Origin: Blautia faecis
Lineage (GTDB): Bacteria; Bacillota; Clostridia; Lachnospirales; Lachnospiraceae
DNA length: 15,633 nucleotides
Assembly: GCF_020554845.1 (NCBI RefSeq)
Contig: NZ_JAJCIA010000059.1
Location: 1 to 15,633 of the forward strand
Reading direction: 5' to 3'
In this document: positions 6,543-14,073 of the stretch, piece by piece
Layout: the number at the start of each line of letters is the position of its first letter
How positions within the stretch are numbered: the first letter of the stretch is position 1
The notes under the pieces: model-generated
Database searches by the model: none
Told to the model about the DNA's origin: nothing
Seen by the model: the letters and a program-made list of their open reading frames with translations, nothing else
Made by a program: the position numbers and the translations under genes

Positions 6543-6566
6543 TAATATCTGATATAAGGTTATAAT
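6538..6566 (+). promoter_or_regulatory. Proximal promoter P2 of the maltodextrin operon
   Basis: TTGCAT (6538-6543), a 17-base spacer and a perfect TATAAT (6561-6566) predict a start near 6573, about 70 bases before the regulator ATG. The -35 is part of operator 3. Confidence 0.68.
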
Positions 6567-6631
6567 AATGACACCAACAACACGGATAATGTAAAGAATC
6601 CTATAAAAATCAGAAAAAAATCTTATATCAG
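6549..6631. repeat. Long-range inverted repeat reaching the regulator's ribosome site
   Basis: CTGATATAAG (6549-6558) and CTTATATCAG (6622-6631) are perfect complements, and the pairing extends inward by a G-T and two T-A pairs. The right arm ends on the first G of the GGGAGG ribosome site (6631-6636). The left arm lies upstream of the P2 start, so only transcripts from P1 would contain both arms. Confidence 0.6.
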
Positions 6632-6642
6632 GGAGGATGTAT

Positions 6643-7638
6643 ATGGGGGCAACGTTAAATGATATCGCAAAAAAAGTGGGAGTTTCTCAATCTACTGTAT
6701 CAAGAGTGATCAATGGAACTGCACCAATTTCAGATGAGATGAAAAATAAAGTTTATAAAGCAATGAAAGAGCTTAATTATCATCCAAACAGCCTTGCACG
6801 AAACCTTGCGAAAGGAAAGTCCCTTACGATCGGGCTGGTGGTAGATGCAGATAATGAAAATGCATTTGCCAATACCTTTTTCACGCGAAGTGTTTATGCA
6901 ATGGAAAAAGTAGCACAGAGAAATGGATACAGTCTTCTGATCACAAATGATGTGGAAGAAAAAAGTTCTCCTGCATGCGAGCTCATTTTTGGACACAGAG
7001 TTGATGGATTAATTTTGACTGCGTCAGACTTGAACCAGAATATTTTATCAGCCCTGAGAAATGAAAACATTCCATGGGTGGTAATGGGAGAAACATCAGA
7101 GAAAAATGGAACCATGAACTGGGTAGATATGGATAATCTTCAGGGAGGCGTAAAAGCAGTCGAGCATTTACTTAAATGCGGCTATCGAAAAATTGCTTAT
7201 GTGGCAGATGATCTGGAAGCCATGTTTACCAAACGAAGGATCCAGGGTTATGAGAAAGCTCTGGAGGGAAAAAATACCTGTATTATTTTTAAGGAAAAGA
7301 ATGAAGAAGAATTGGAAAGAAAAATTATAGAGTCAACAGAACATAAACATGTAGATGCATTTTTATGCTCCAACAATATAATTGCCTTTCAGATTCTGCA
7401 GGCATTGAAAAAACTTGGAAAGCAGGTACCCACAGAAATTGGAGTTGTAACTTTTGATAATTATCCCTTTGCAGAATATATGGATCCGCCGCTCACTGTA
7501 GTGGATATCGATACTTACAAGCTTGGGGAAATGGCAGCAGAGGTTTTGATAAATAAGATAAAAGATCAAAACTTTATACAAAGAGAGAACCTGATTTCAA
7601 CTGAGTTGATTCCTAGGTTGTCTACTCGAAAGGTATAA
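6643..7638 (+). CDS. LacI/GalR-family transcriptional regulator of the maltodextrin operon
   Basis: The 331-aa product is a typical LacI-family repressor. A helix-turn-helix covers residues 4-23 (LNDIAKKVGVSQSTVSRVIN), and the hinge helix lies at about 48-57 (PNSLARNLAKGKS). A periplasmic-binding-like effector domain follows from LTIGLVVDADNENAFANTFF to the end, with the usual VDGLILTASD and IGVVTFDNYPFAEYMDPPLT segments. I chose the ATG at 6643 because GGGAGG (6631-6636) is six bases before it. An ATG at 6637 directly abuts that site and would add only two residues. The three upstream operators match the family consensus, so autoregulation and control of the downstream operon are likely. The effector is presumably a malto-oligosaccharide. 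Only 41 bases separate it from the amylase gene. Confidence 0.92.
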   Translation: MGATLNDIAKKVGVSQSTVSRVINGTAPISDEMKNKVYKAMKELNYHPNSLARNLAKGKSLTIGLVVDADNENAFANTFFTRSVYAMEKVAQRNGYSLLITNDVEEKSSPACELIFGHRVDGLILTASDLNQNILSALRNENIPWVVMGETSEKNGTMNWVDMDNLQGGVKAVEHLLKCGYRKIAYVADDLEAMFTKRRIQGYEKALEGKNTCIIFKEKNEEELERKIIESTEHKHVDAFLCSNNIIAFQILQALKKLGKQVPTEIGVVTFDNYPFAEYMDPPLTVVDIDTYKLGEMAAEVLINKIKDQNFIQRENLISTELIPRLSTRKV

Positions 7639-7679
7639 TAGAGTGAGGATATCAAAACCAATGCAGAATTGGAGAAAAA

Positions 7680-9467
7680 ATGAATATACCGGCAGTACAA
7701 CATCATGCAGGCTATCCGGATGTGTATCTTGCCAGCAGAAAGAAATTGGTGGTGACGATACATGCCGCTGCAGGCGATATTAGAACCTGCGAATTGCTGA
7801 TTTTTTCAAGAACTTCACCAGAGAAGATCAGCAGTTACCTTATGCAGCGTGTTACTAGAGATGGTGTGAGAGATCATTTTACAGCAGAAGTGATTACAGA
7901 AGATACGTTAAGGTATTTGAAATATTACTTTAGATTAACTGACACCGCAGGAAAGATTTATTTCCAGAATGCATGGGAAACCAGTGAAAACGAACCAGAA
8001 GATGGATTTTATGAATTCCTCTATGCGAATGAAACTAATGTTTTAAAAGTTCCTGAATGGGCAAAAGGAGTTATTTATTATCAGATTTTCCCGGAACGCT
8101 TTGCTAATGGGGATTCTTCTAATGATCCTTCTGGCTGTCAGGAATGGGGAACATCCCCTAACAGAGAGAATTATATGGGAGGCGATCTCTCCGGAATTCT
8201 GAAAAATCTAGATTACCTGAATTCTCTTGGAGTGGAATGCCTGTATCTGAATCCCATATTCAAAGGGGATTTTAATCACAAATATGCTACAACGGATTAT
8301 TTGGAGATTGATCCTTCTTTCGGAACAAAGGAAACATTTCAGGAACTGGTTGAAACCTGTCATAAATATGGGATAAAAATCGTTCTTGATGGGGTATTCA
8401 ATCACTGTGGCATACATTTCGCTCCCTTTCAGGACATACTTGAAAAACAGGAATTATCCTGGTATTGTGACTGGTTTTATATCAGAAAATTTCCTGTAGA
8501 AGTATCGGAAACAGATGCAGTTTATGAGTGTGTCGGGGACTATGGATATATGCCAAAACTGAATACGGCAAATCCGGAAGTACAGGCCTATATTTACAAT
8601 GTGATGGTCTTCTGGCTGAACGAGTATCATATTGATGGATGGCGCTTAGATGTCGCAGATGAAATCGATCCCTCTTTGTGGACAAGAATCAGATATCGGA
8701 TTAAGTCAGCGTATCCGGATTGTCTCCTTTTGGGAGAAACATGGGGAGATGGATTTTCCTTGCTGGATGAAAAATCCGTAGACAGTATCATGAATTATGT
8801 ATTCCGGGATAGTGTGAGGGATTTTCTTGCCAGGGGCAGCATTGATGCAAAAATGTTTAACCAGAGAATTTGCCAGATGCGTTCCCATTATCCGGAAGAA
8901 ATCAGGCAGGCGCTTTTCCAGCCGCTGGACAGTCATGATACGGAACGATTTTTATGGAATTGCAGCGGTGATATTCGCCGTTTGAAACTGGCCGCTTTGT
9001 TCCAGATGTGTTTCCCAGGGGCTCCAAGCATCTATTACGGTGATGAAATTGGCTTAAATGGTGACAATGATCCCGATTGCAGAAGATGCATGGAATGGAA
9101 CCCCGCAAAACAGAATGCAGATGTATTATCTTTTTACAAAAAAATAATCCGTATCCGAAAAAAGAATCCATGTTTAAGAACAGGAAACATTGTACCACTT
9201 GTATGTGAAAAGATGACATACGGGTATTTATGCCAGTCAGACAACCAACAAATTTATGTACTCATTAATGTGGCAGAAGAAGCGACTGAAGTGCGGCTTC
9301 CCGTTCTTAAGATTGCAGAGTACAAAGATTTATTGACAGGAAAAAGTTATCAGGCAGAAAAGCTGGTAAACGCAGGATATTTTAATGAAGACATGATTTC
9401 CTGCCAGGGAGCTTTAAAGTTATCATTGAGAGCATTTGAAGGCATCATTTTAAAACAGGAGGAATGA
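7680..9467 (+). CDS. GH13 neopullulanase/cyclomaltodextrinase-type alpha-glucan hydrolase
   Basis: This 595-aa enzyme has the length and layout of GH13 subfamily 20 proteins (neopullulanase, cyclomaltodextrinase, maltogenic amylase). An N-terminal beta domain of about 125 residues (CBM34-like) precedes a catalytic barrel starting at VIYYQIFPERFANGD. Conserved GH13 regions are complete: DGVFNH at 237-242, the nucleophile D324 in GWRLDVADEID, the acid/base E353 in LGETWGD, and D420 in LDSHDTER. MPKLNT at 291-296 is typical of the subfamily. A C-terminal beta domain ends the protein. There is no signal peptide, so it would act on oligosaccharides after import by the downstream ABC system. A weak ribosome site GGAG (7671-7674) is partly inside a 5-bp hairpin (CCAAT/ATTGG). 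The exact substrate (cyclodextrin, pullulan fragments or maltodextrin) is not resolved. Confidence 0.9.
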   Translation: MNIPAVQHHAGYPDVYLASRKKLVVTIHAAAGDIRTCELLIFSRTSPEKISSYLMQRVTRDGVRDHFTAEVITEDTLRYLKYYFRLTDTAGKIYFQNAWETSENEPEDGFYEFLYANETNVLKVPEWAKGVIYYQIFPERFANGDSSNDPSGCQEWGTSPNRENYMGGDLSGILKNLDYLNSLGVECLYLNPIFKGDFNHKYATTDYLEIDPSFGTKETFQELVETCHKYGIKIVLDGVFNHCGIHFAPFQDILEKQELSWYCDWFYIRKFPVEVSETDAVYECVGDYGYMPKLNTANPEVQAYIYNVMVFWLNEYHIDGWRLDVADEIDPSLWTRIRYRIKSAYPDCLLLGETWGDGFSLLDEKSVDSIMNYVFRDSVRDFLARGSIDAKMFNQRICQMRSHYPEEIRQALFQPLDSHDTERFLWNCSGDIRRLKLAALFQMCFPGAPSIYYGDEIGLNGDNDPDCRRCMEWNPAKQNADVLSFYKKIIRIRKKNPCLRTGNIVPLVCEKMTYGYLCQSDNQQIYVLINVAEEATEVRLPVLKIAEYKDLLTGKSYQAEKLVNAGYFNEDMISCQGALKLSLRAFEGIILKQEE

Positions 9468-9470
9468 AAA

Positions 9471-10721
9471 ATGAGAAAAAGTAGTAAGTTATTTACCATT
9501 TTATCAGCAGCAATGTGTGTAACAGCATTAGGTGCAGCACCCTGTTATGCAGAAGAGGTTACCATCAATTTCTGGCATCATTACAGCGAACAGTCTGCCG
9601 AAAATGAGACATTGAATGATGTTTTGATCCCTGAGTTTGAAAAAGAAAATCCTGACATTAAGGTAAATGCAGTTTCCCATGAATGGTCAGACCTTCATGA
9701 AAAAATCCTGATAAGTGCCAAATCCGAAACCCTTCCAGATGTAGCACGACTCGACAGTGCCTGGGTACCTGAATTTGAAAAAATGGGAATTTTAGTACCT
9801 CTGAACCAGGAGATGGGTGATTATCAGGAGGTAGCGGACGGTCTTCTGGAAAGTGCGATGAGTACCGCTCAGATTGGACAGGATACTTACGGACTTGCGT
9901 TAAATACAAATACGAAAATACTGTTTTATAATGTAAAGGCCTTCAAAGATGCCGGACTTTCTGCGCCGACTACTATGGATGAATTTATAGAGGACTGCAA
10001 GAAGCTGGCGGGCGAAAATGAAAATGGCCAGCAGATCTGGGGCTATGATGAACCAGCATTAGCAGGATGGAATTTATGTCCGTTTATCTGGAGCATGGGT
10101 GGTTCCATAACCAATGAGGATCAGACCAAGGCTACCGGATACTTAAACAGCGCTGAAACCGTAAATGCAATCCAGACACTTGCGGATCTGTATAAAGAAG
10201 GTGCGATCACTGGATGGAATAGTGGAGATATCCCAATGACGGATGGTTTTGGAACTGGAAGATATGCCATGATCATGGATGGTCCGTGGAAAATCTCTGA
10301 AATGGAAGGCTCATATCCAGATTTTGAATACGCAACAGCTCCAATGCCAGAAGGCGAGGGCGGTTCCCATTCTGTTCTTGGCGGCGAGGATATTTCCATG
10401 TTTAATACGGCAAACAAAGATGCTGCATGGAAATTCATGAAATTTATGACTGGTGAGTTTGCGCAGGAAGAAATGGCAAAATGCAGCCAGATTCCGGTAA
10501 ATAAAGCTACTCTCGAAAGCGATACCGTAAAAAATGCTGATTTTGCACCATTTATCGAGGCTATTAAATCCGCAGAATCCAGACCTACCGTATCCTGCTG
10601 GTCTGAAATCGACAGCGAACTGGCAACTGCTGTAAGCGCTGTTATGAATGATGAAAAGAGCGCACAGGACGCCATGGATGAACTGGCAGAAAAAGTAGAC
10701 GCTTTATTAGCAGAAGAATAA
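9471..10721 (+). CDS. Secreted solute-binding protein of a maltodextrin-type ABC importer
   Basis: The 416-aa product is a family-1 extracellular solute-binding protein of the maltose/oligosaccharide (CUT1) group. It opens with a Sec signal peptide: basic MRKSSK, a hydrophobic core to about residue 23, and a likely cleavage after A27 (PCYA|EE). The mature protein starts VTINFWHHYSEQSAENE and contains the usual PDVARLDSAWVPEFEKMG, GLALNTNTKILFYN and AMIMDGPWKISEME segments. Unlike most Gram-positive binding proteins it shows no lipobox: C25 is in APCY and C16 is in AAMC, neither of which fits L-[AS]-[GA]-C. A strong AGGAGG (9457-9462) overlaps the end of the amylase gene, so translation is tightly linked. 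The sugar bound is inferred from the neighbouring amylase. Confidence 0.9.
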   Translation: MRKSSKLFTILSAAMCVTALGAAPCYAEEVTINFWHHYSEQSAENETLNDVLIPEFEKENPDIKVNAVSHEWSDLHEKILISAKSETLPDVARLDSAWVPEFEKMGILVPLNQEMGDYQEVADGLLESAMSTAQIGQDTYGLALNTNTKILFYNVKAFKDAGLSAPTTMDEFIEDCKKLAGENENGQQIWGYDEPALAGWNLCPFIWSMGGSITNEDQTKATGYLNSAETVNAIQTLADLYKEGAITGWNSGDIPMTDGFGTGRYAMIMDGPWKISEMEGSYPDFEYATAPMPEGEGGSHSVLGGEDISMFNTANKDAAWKFMKFMTGEFAQEEMAKCSQIPVNKATLESDTVKNADFAPFIEAIKSAESRPTVSCWSEIDSELATAVSAVMNDEKSAQDAMDELAEKVDALLAEE

Positions 10722-10755
10722 TAGAACAGATTCTTAAGTTAACGGGAGGGATTGT

Positions 10756-11640
10756 ATGAAAACAAAGAAAAGCCAAAATATCCAGATTGGATTTCTTCTC
10801 CTTCCAGGTATTTTGATTTTTGGATTCTTTACCATTTATCCAATCGTAAAATTATTTATCACAAGCTTTTTCAAATGGGATTTTGGCTCTATGTTTGATC
10901 AGGAGTTCATCGGATTTACCAACTATAAAGAGGTTTTAACGGATCCATATTTTCACCTGGCATTTTCGAATTCCATTGTGTATACATTGGTAACAGTACC
11001 AGCACAAATGATACTTGGACTTCTGATCGCAATGCTCATAAACAATATTAATAAATTTTCCATTAGTTATCGAGTGGCATATTACCTTCCCGTTATTACT
11101 TCATGGGTAATTGCATCCTTAGTGTTCAAGTATGTTTTTAACACAGAAGGATTGCTAAACTATTTTCTTACCAAAGTAATACATCTGACCAGTGGAAACA
11201 TCCATTGGCTGGACAGTCGGTGGGGCGGCATGAGCGTTGCAATGCTTTTGGGAACCTGGAAGGGAATCGGCTGGAATATGGTAGTCTTTTTAGCTGCTTT
11301 ACAGACTGTTCCAAGGGACTTATATGAGTCTGCATCATTAGATGGTGCCGGAACTATTGCAAAATTTATCTATGTGACAATTCCTTCCATAAAAGGAACG
11401 ATCCTGTTTGCACTGGTAATGCTCACCATTGGTGGATTTAATGTGTTTACATCGATTAAAATGATCACAGATGGAAATCCAGGACATAAAACAGAAAGTG
11501 TGCTGACCTGGATGTATTATAAGGCATTTAGTACAGGTGAATTTGGTTATTCCGCAGCACTTTCCTTTATTATTGCGGTGGTATTAGGAATATTGGCAGT
11601 TGTTCAATTCCGGATGATGGATCACAGTAAACTGGATTAG
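10756..11640 (+). CDS. ABC sugar permease, MalF-like inner-membrane subunit
   Basis: This 294-aa protein is a CUT1-type permease with six predicted membrane helices, beginning with IGFLLLPGILIFGFFTIYPI. The cytosolic EAA loop, which docks the ATPase, is at about 190-212 (YESASLDGAGTIAKFIYVTI). It pairs with the next gene's product to form the transmembrane channel and receives substrate from the 9471-10721 binding protein. GGGAGGG at 10744-10750 is five bases before the ATG. It starts 34 bases after the binding-protein gene with no hairpin between them. Confidence 0.93.
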   Translation: MKTKKSQNIQIGFLLLPGILIFGFFTIYPIVKLFITSFFKWDFGSMFDQEFIGFTNYKEVLTDPYFHLAFSNSIVYTLVTVPAQMILGLLIAMLINNINKFSISYRVAYYLPVITSWVIASLVFKYVFNTEGLLNYFLTKVIHLTSGNIHWLDSRWGGMSVAMLLGTWKGIGWNMVVFLAALQTVPRDLYESASLDGAGTIAKFIYVTIPSIKGTILFALVMLTIGGFNVFTSIKMITDGNPGHKTESVLTWMYYKAFSTGEFGYSAALSFIIAVVLGILAVVQFRMMDHSKLD

Positions 11641-11652
11641 GGGGTGGGGAAC

Positions 11653-12498
11653 TTGAAGATATCCAAAAAAGCTGTTTATAAAGGAATCACATACATAATC
11701 CTCACTCTCGGTCTTATCATTGTTGTTCTTCCAATGATCTATATGCTGAGTACTGCATTGAAGCCAAATGGTGCATTATATGAATATCCTCCCAGATTTT
11801 TTCCAAAAATAAAAGAAATTACCTTGGAAAATTTCCAGTATATTCTGCACCAAAAGAAGTTCGGAAACAATTTTATCAATAGTATTTTTGTTTCCACTGT
11901 GACGGTAGCAATAGCAGCAATTGTTGCGGCAGCAATGGCATTCTGTATTGCGAGGTTTAAATTTCCGGGACGTAAGTTCTTATTCACGTTTATCATGCTG
12001 ACTATGATCATACCTGGGACTACTTTGATTGTTCCCCAGTATGAGTTAGCGGTCAAACTGAAGGTGATCAATAAATTAAGCGGGTTAATTCCGTTTTATA
12101 TTGCATGGGTTATTCCCTATTCTACTTTCATGATAAAAGGGTTTGTAGAGAACATTCCCAGGGAGTTGGATGAAGCAACCTATATAGATGGTGGAAGTGT
12201 ATTTAACGTGTTTTTCCAAATCATTCTTCCACTGACAAAACCAGGAATTGCTTCCGTATCCATTTTTAATTTCCTTACAGCCTGGGAAGAATTTCCATGG
12301 GCCAATACAGTCATTAATGATGATCTGAAAAGAACATTGCCCATCGCTATTTCCGGATTTTTCGGACAGCATCAGTTTACACAGTGGGGATATGTTTTTG
12401 CACTCTCTGTACTGAGCTTAATTCCAATACTTGTAGTTTTTATTTCCTGTCAGAGATTCTTTATTGAAGGATTAACAGCTGGAAGTGTAAAAGGTTAA
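11653..12498 (+). CDS. ABC sugar permease, MalG-like inner-membrane subunit
   Basis: The 281-aa product (from TTG 11653) is the second CUT1 permease. It has six predicted helices, a long extracytoplasmic segment after the first helix (ALYEYPPRFFPKIKEITLEN) and the EAA loop at about 171-193 (ELDEATYIDGGSVFNVFFQI). The C-terminus FIEGLTAGSVKG is typical of MalG-like subunits. I prefer the TTG start because AGGGGGTG (11639-11646) lies six bases before it and matches the ideal ribosome site at seven of eight positions. A GTG at 11644 sits inside that site and would add three residues. It is the last gene of the operon and is followed by a strong terminator. No ATPase gene follows; a shared MsmK-type ATPase encoded elsewhere is the usual solution in Firmicutes. 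Confidence 0.92.
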   Translation: MKISKKAVYKGITYIILTLGLIIVVLPMIYMLSTALKPNGALYEYPPRFFPKIKEITLENFQYILHQKKFGNNFINSIFVSTVTVAIAAIVAAAMAFCIARFKFPGRKFLFTFIMLTMIIPGTTLIVPQYELAVKLKVINKLSGLIPFYIAWVIPYSTFMIKGFVENIPRELDEATYIDGGSVFNVFFQIILPLTKPGIASVSIFNFLTAWEEFPWANTVINDDLKRTLPIAISGFFGQHQFTQWGYVFALSVLSLIPILVVFISCQRFFIEGLTAGSVKG

Positions 12499-12515
12499 AT
12501 AAGTAAGCATAGAAG

Positions 12516-12561
12516 AATCGGGTAGAAAGCGATTAACAGCTGGCTTTCTGCTCGATTTTTT
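12516..12561 (+). terminator. Strong intrinsic terminator of the maltodextrin operon
   Basis: AATCGGGTAGAAAGC (12516-12530) pairs with GCTTTCTGCTCGATT (12543-12557) over 15 pairs, two of them G-U, with a 12-base loop. Six Ts end the stem. It begins 18 bases after the MalG-like stop. Confidence 0.9.
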
Positions 12562-12667
12562 ATTCTCCATAAAAGAGATTCTTAATGGTAAGGAATATTT
12601 TATCAAGTTAATCTATGATATACTGGACTCACCCATAAAGAATATTGAATCATCATGTTAAAATAAG

Positions 12668-12862
12668 GTCATTGTAATCGTAGCAGAAACAAATGCTGTG
12701 GACTACAAGCTAATTAGCATCTGTCAGAAAGGTGATATTATCGTATCACAAGATTATAAGGCAGCTGCAATGGCTCTCGGCAAAGGTGTTTACGTTATTC
12801 ATCAATCCGGCAAATGGTATACAAATGAAAATAGCGACCATATGCTTATGGAACGTCATATG
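12668..12862 (+). pseudogene. Internal fragment of a UPF0178 (YaiI/DUF188) protein
   Basis: The frame encodes VIVIVAETNAVDYKLISICQ, then KGDIIVSQDYKAAAMALGKG and VYVIHQSGKWYTNEN, then MLMERHM. These correspond closely to the middle of UPF0178/DUF188 proteins (KGDIVVTQDYGxAAMALGKG and MLMERHL). The N-terminal third with the family's VDADACPV motif is missing, since an in-frame TAA lies at 12659-12661. The C-terminal KKARR region is replaced by unrelated hydrophobic codons up to TAA 12914-12916. A TATACT box at 12619-12624 may be what is left of its promoter. It is clearly a decayed gene, truncated at both ends. Confidence 0.8.
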
Positions 12863-12916
12863 CCCCCCATAAGGTATTATCTTTTATATTTTTTAGTTCT
12901 TTTTATTATTGTTTAA

Positions 12917-13036
12917 ACAGAAGAAACGTTTGACGAAATTTTTGCTCTGTTGTATGATTGTTATACAAATATTACTCTAATGTCAGAAACGGATGAAAAA
13001 TACCATAAGGAACTTTATAAAGAATATAAATTATAA
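12917..13036 (+). pseudogene. C-terminal remnant homologous to the end of the 5495-5914 gene
   Basis: Directly after the UPF0178 fragment's stop, the frame 12917-13036 reads TEETFDEIFALLYDCYTNIT, then LMSETDEKYHKELYKEYKL and stops. The end KELYKEYKL parallels EELYKEYKL of the gene at 5495-5914, and DNA identity continues past the stop. There is no ATG with a ribosome site. It is the tail of a second copy of that Rpn-like family whose body has been lost. Confidence 0.65.
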
Positions 13037-13037
13037 G
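13013..13037 (+). repeat. Direct repeat, copy B (25 bp identical to 5891-5915)
   Basis: This copy is in the same orientation as copy A, and the two bracket about 7.1 kb containing the whole maltodextrin operon. The downstream 15-base match (13061-13075) keeps the same offset as in copy A. Confidence 0.8.
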
Positions 13038-13115
13038 GATCTTTGGCAATGCAGTGATAAAAATTATATGCACTGAAATAAATAAGAAAAGTATTGATGA
13101 AAATTAATTAGAACA

Positions 13116-13162
13116 GCGATAACATGATCAAAAACTCTATAGTTGAGCGTTATAGTAATCGC
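13116..13162. other. Nested inverted repeats in the gap before the AbiG-like pair
   Basis: GCGATAAC (13116-13123) pairs with GTAATCGC (13155-13162) with one A-A mismatch. Inside, CTATA (13137-13141) pairs with TATAG (13151-13155). The 13037-13263 gap holds no plausible gene; this fold, the tail of the duplicated sequence and a weak promoter are all I see in it. Confidence 0.25.
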
Positions 13163-13202
13163 CTTAAATAACCAACACTGTATTTAACATTAATCAAAGA
13201 AT

Positions 13203-13231
13203 TTTACTTTTATAGTAGAAATTATTTTAAT
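13203..13231 (+). promoter_or_regulatory. Possible promoter of the AbiG-like pair
   Basis: TTTACT (13203-13208), 17 bases and TTTAAT (13226-13231) predict a start near 13238 and a leader of about 26 bases. A TATAAT at 13240-13245 is an alternative -10 but has no -35 and would leave almost no leader. The region is very AT-rich, so chance matches are likely. Confidence 0.35.
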
Positions 13232-13263
13232 TCACAGAATATAATAAAAAAGGAATTCAATTT

Positions 13264-14073
13264 ATGGAATTTAGTTTAACTGGAACTCCAGAGATAGCCC
13301 CAAAACTTTATTGGCATAATAGTGCAAATGTTCTTTGCAACTATATGAAAAAGCCAGAATTTTTAGAAATAATTCTAAAAAATCAAGCAATTATCCCTCG
13401 TTATGTGATTGAACCATTAGACTACTGGAATATCGAAGGACTAAAAAGAATTGCTTTTCCAATGACTTGCTTTTGTGATATTCCGTTCTCTAAAGTTGGA
13501 AATCATATGACTTTATACGGAAGATACGGAATTGCTTTAGACAAACAACAAATCATTAATAAATTCAAAGTACAGCCAATTCATTATATGAATCCTCAAT
13601 CACCTCTTTCTGATGACTTTAAAGAAGCTTTTACACATTATTTTAGATCTGATAAACGAGTACACGATGAGGATAAGATTTTACTAAATTATCTTCTAAG
13701 CACACTAATGTATATGAAACCAATTTCAAGCCCTGAAAAAATAGGTGGCGATATTAAACCTTATATTTTTCAAGATGAATGTGAATGGCGTTATATCCCT
13801 ACCACAAATTTTCCAAAATCAATTCCACTTTTAATAAAAGAAGACCAAATAAGTGAAAAGGGCAAAAATGCGTATTCTGATGTTCTTGTTAGACATCCAG
13901 AAACCTGGATTAAATTCGAATGGAGAGATGTAAAATACATAATTGTACCAGATGAGCCTGCATTAAATCAAATTATTGATGTAATAAAAGAATTGAAATT
14001 AGAAGAATCTATAAAATATTTGTTAATTTCAAAGATTGAAATTAGTAGTAGATTTTCGGAGGATCTGACATGA
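13264..14073 (+). CDS. abiGi: AbiGi-family abortive-infection (phage resistance) protein
   Basis: The 269-aa product resembles the AbiGi family, annotated as the antitoxin part of the two-gene AbiG abortive-infection system first found on a Lactococcus lactis plasmid. Diagnostic segments are a front region with AIIPRYVIEPLDYWN (42-56), AFPMTCFCDIPFSKVGNHMT (64-83), YGRYGIAL (85-92) and DECEWRYIP (171-179). The protein is soluble, without signal peptide or membrane helices. AAAGGA (13249-13254) is nine bases before the ATG. Its stop overlaps the next start (ATGA at 14070-14073), so the two proteins are translationally coupled. Base composition is near one-third GC in the lines I counted, below the 45-53% of sampled lines in purine/exporter/amylase genes, which suggests acquisition by transfer. 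The 'antitoxin' role comes from family annotation and is not shown by sequence. Confidence 0.75.
   Translation: MEFSLTGTPEIAPKLYWHNSANVLCNYMKKPEFLEIILKNQAIIPRYVIEPLDYWNIEGLKRIAFPMTCFCDIPFSKVGNHMTLYGRYGIALDKQQIINKFKVQPIHYMNPQSPLSDDFKEAFTHYFRSDKRVHDEDKILLNYLLSTLMYMKPISSPEKIGGDIKPYIFQDECEWRYIPTTNFPKSIPLLIKEDQISEKGKNAYSDVLVRHPETWIKFEWRDVKYIIVPDEPALNQIIDVIKELKLEESIKYLLISKIEISSRFSEDLT

Noticed and set aside
6523..6552. Nine-codon leader peptide (MECNRLHNI)
   Set aside because: It lies inside operator 3, is 27 bases from the nearest ribosome site, and has no run of regulatory codons.
10121..10675. A 184-codon minus-strand open frame opposite the solute-binding protein
   Set aside because: It is antisense to a complete, recognisable binding protein and has no start signals.
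12917..13036. Reading the 39-codon tail as a functional small gene
   Set aside because: It has no start codon with a ribosome site and follows directly on another gene's stop; its similarity to the 5495-5914 C-terminus explains it as a remnant.
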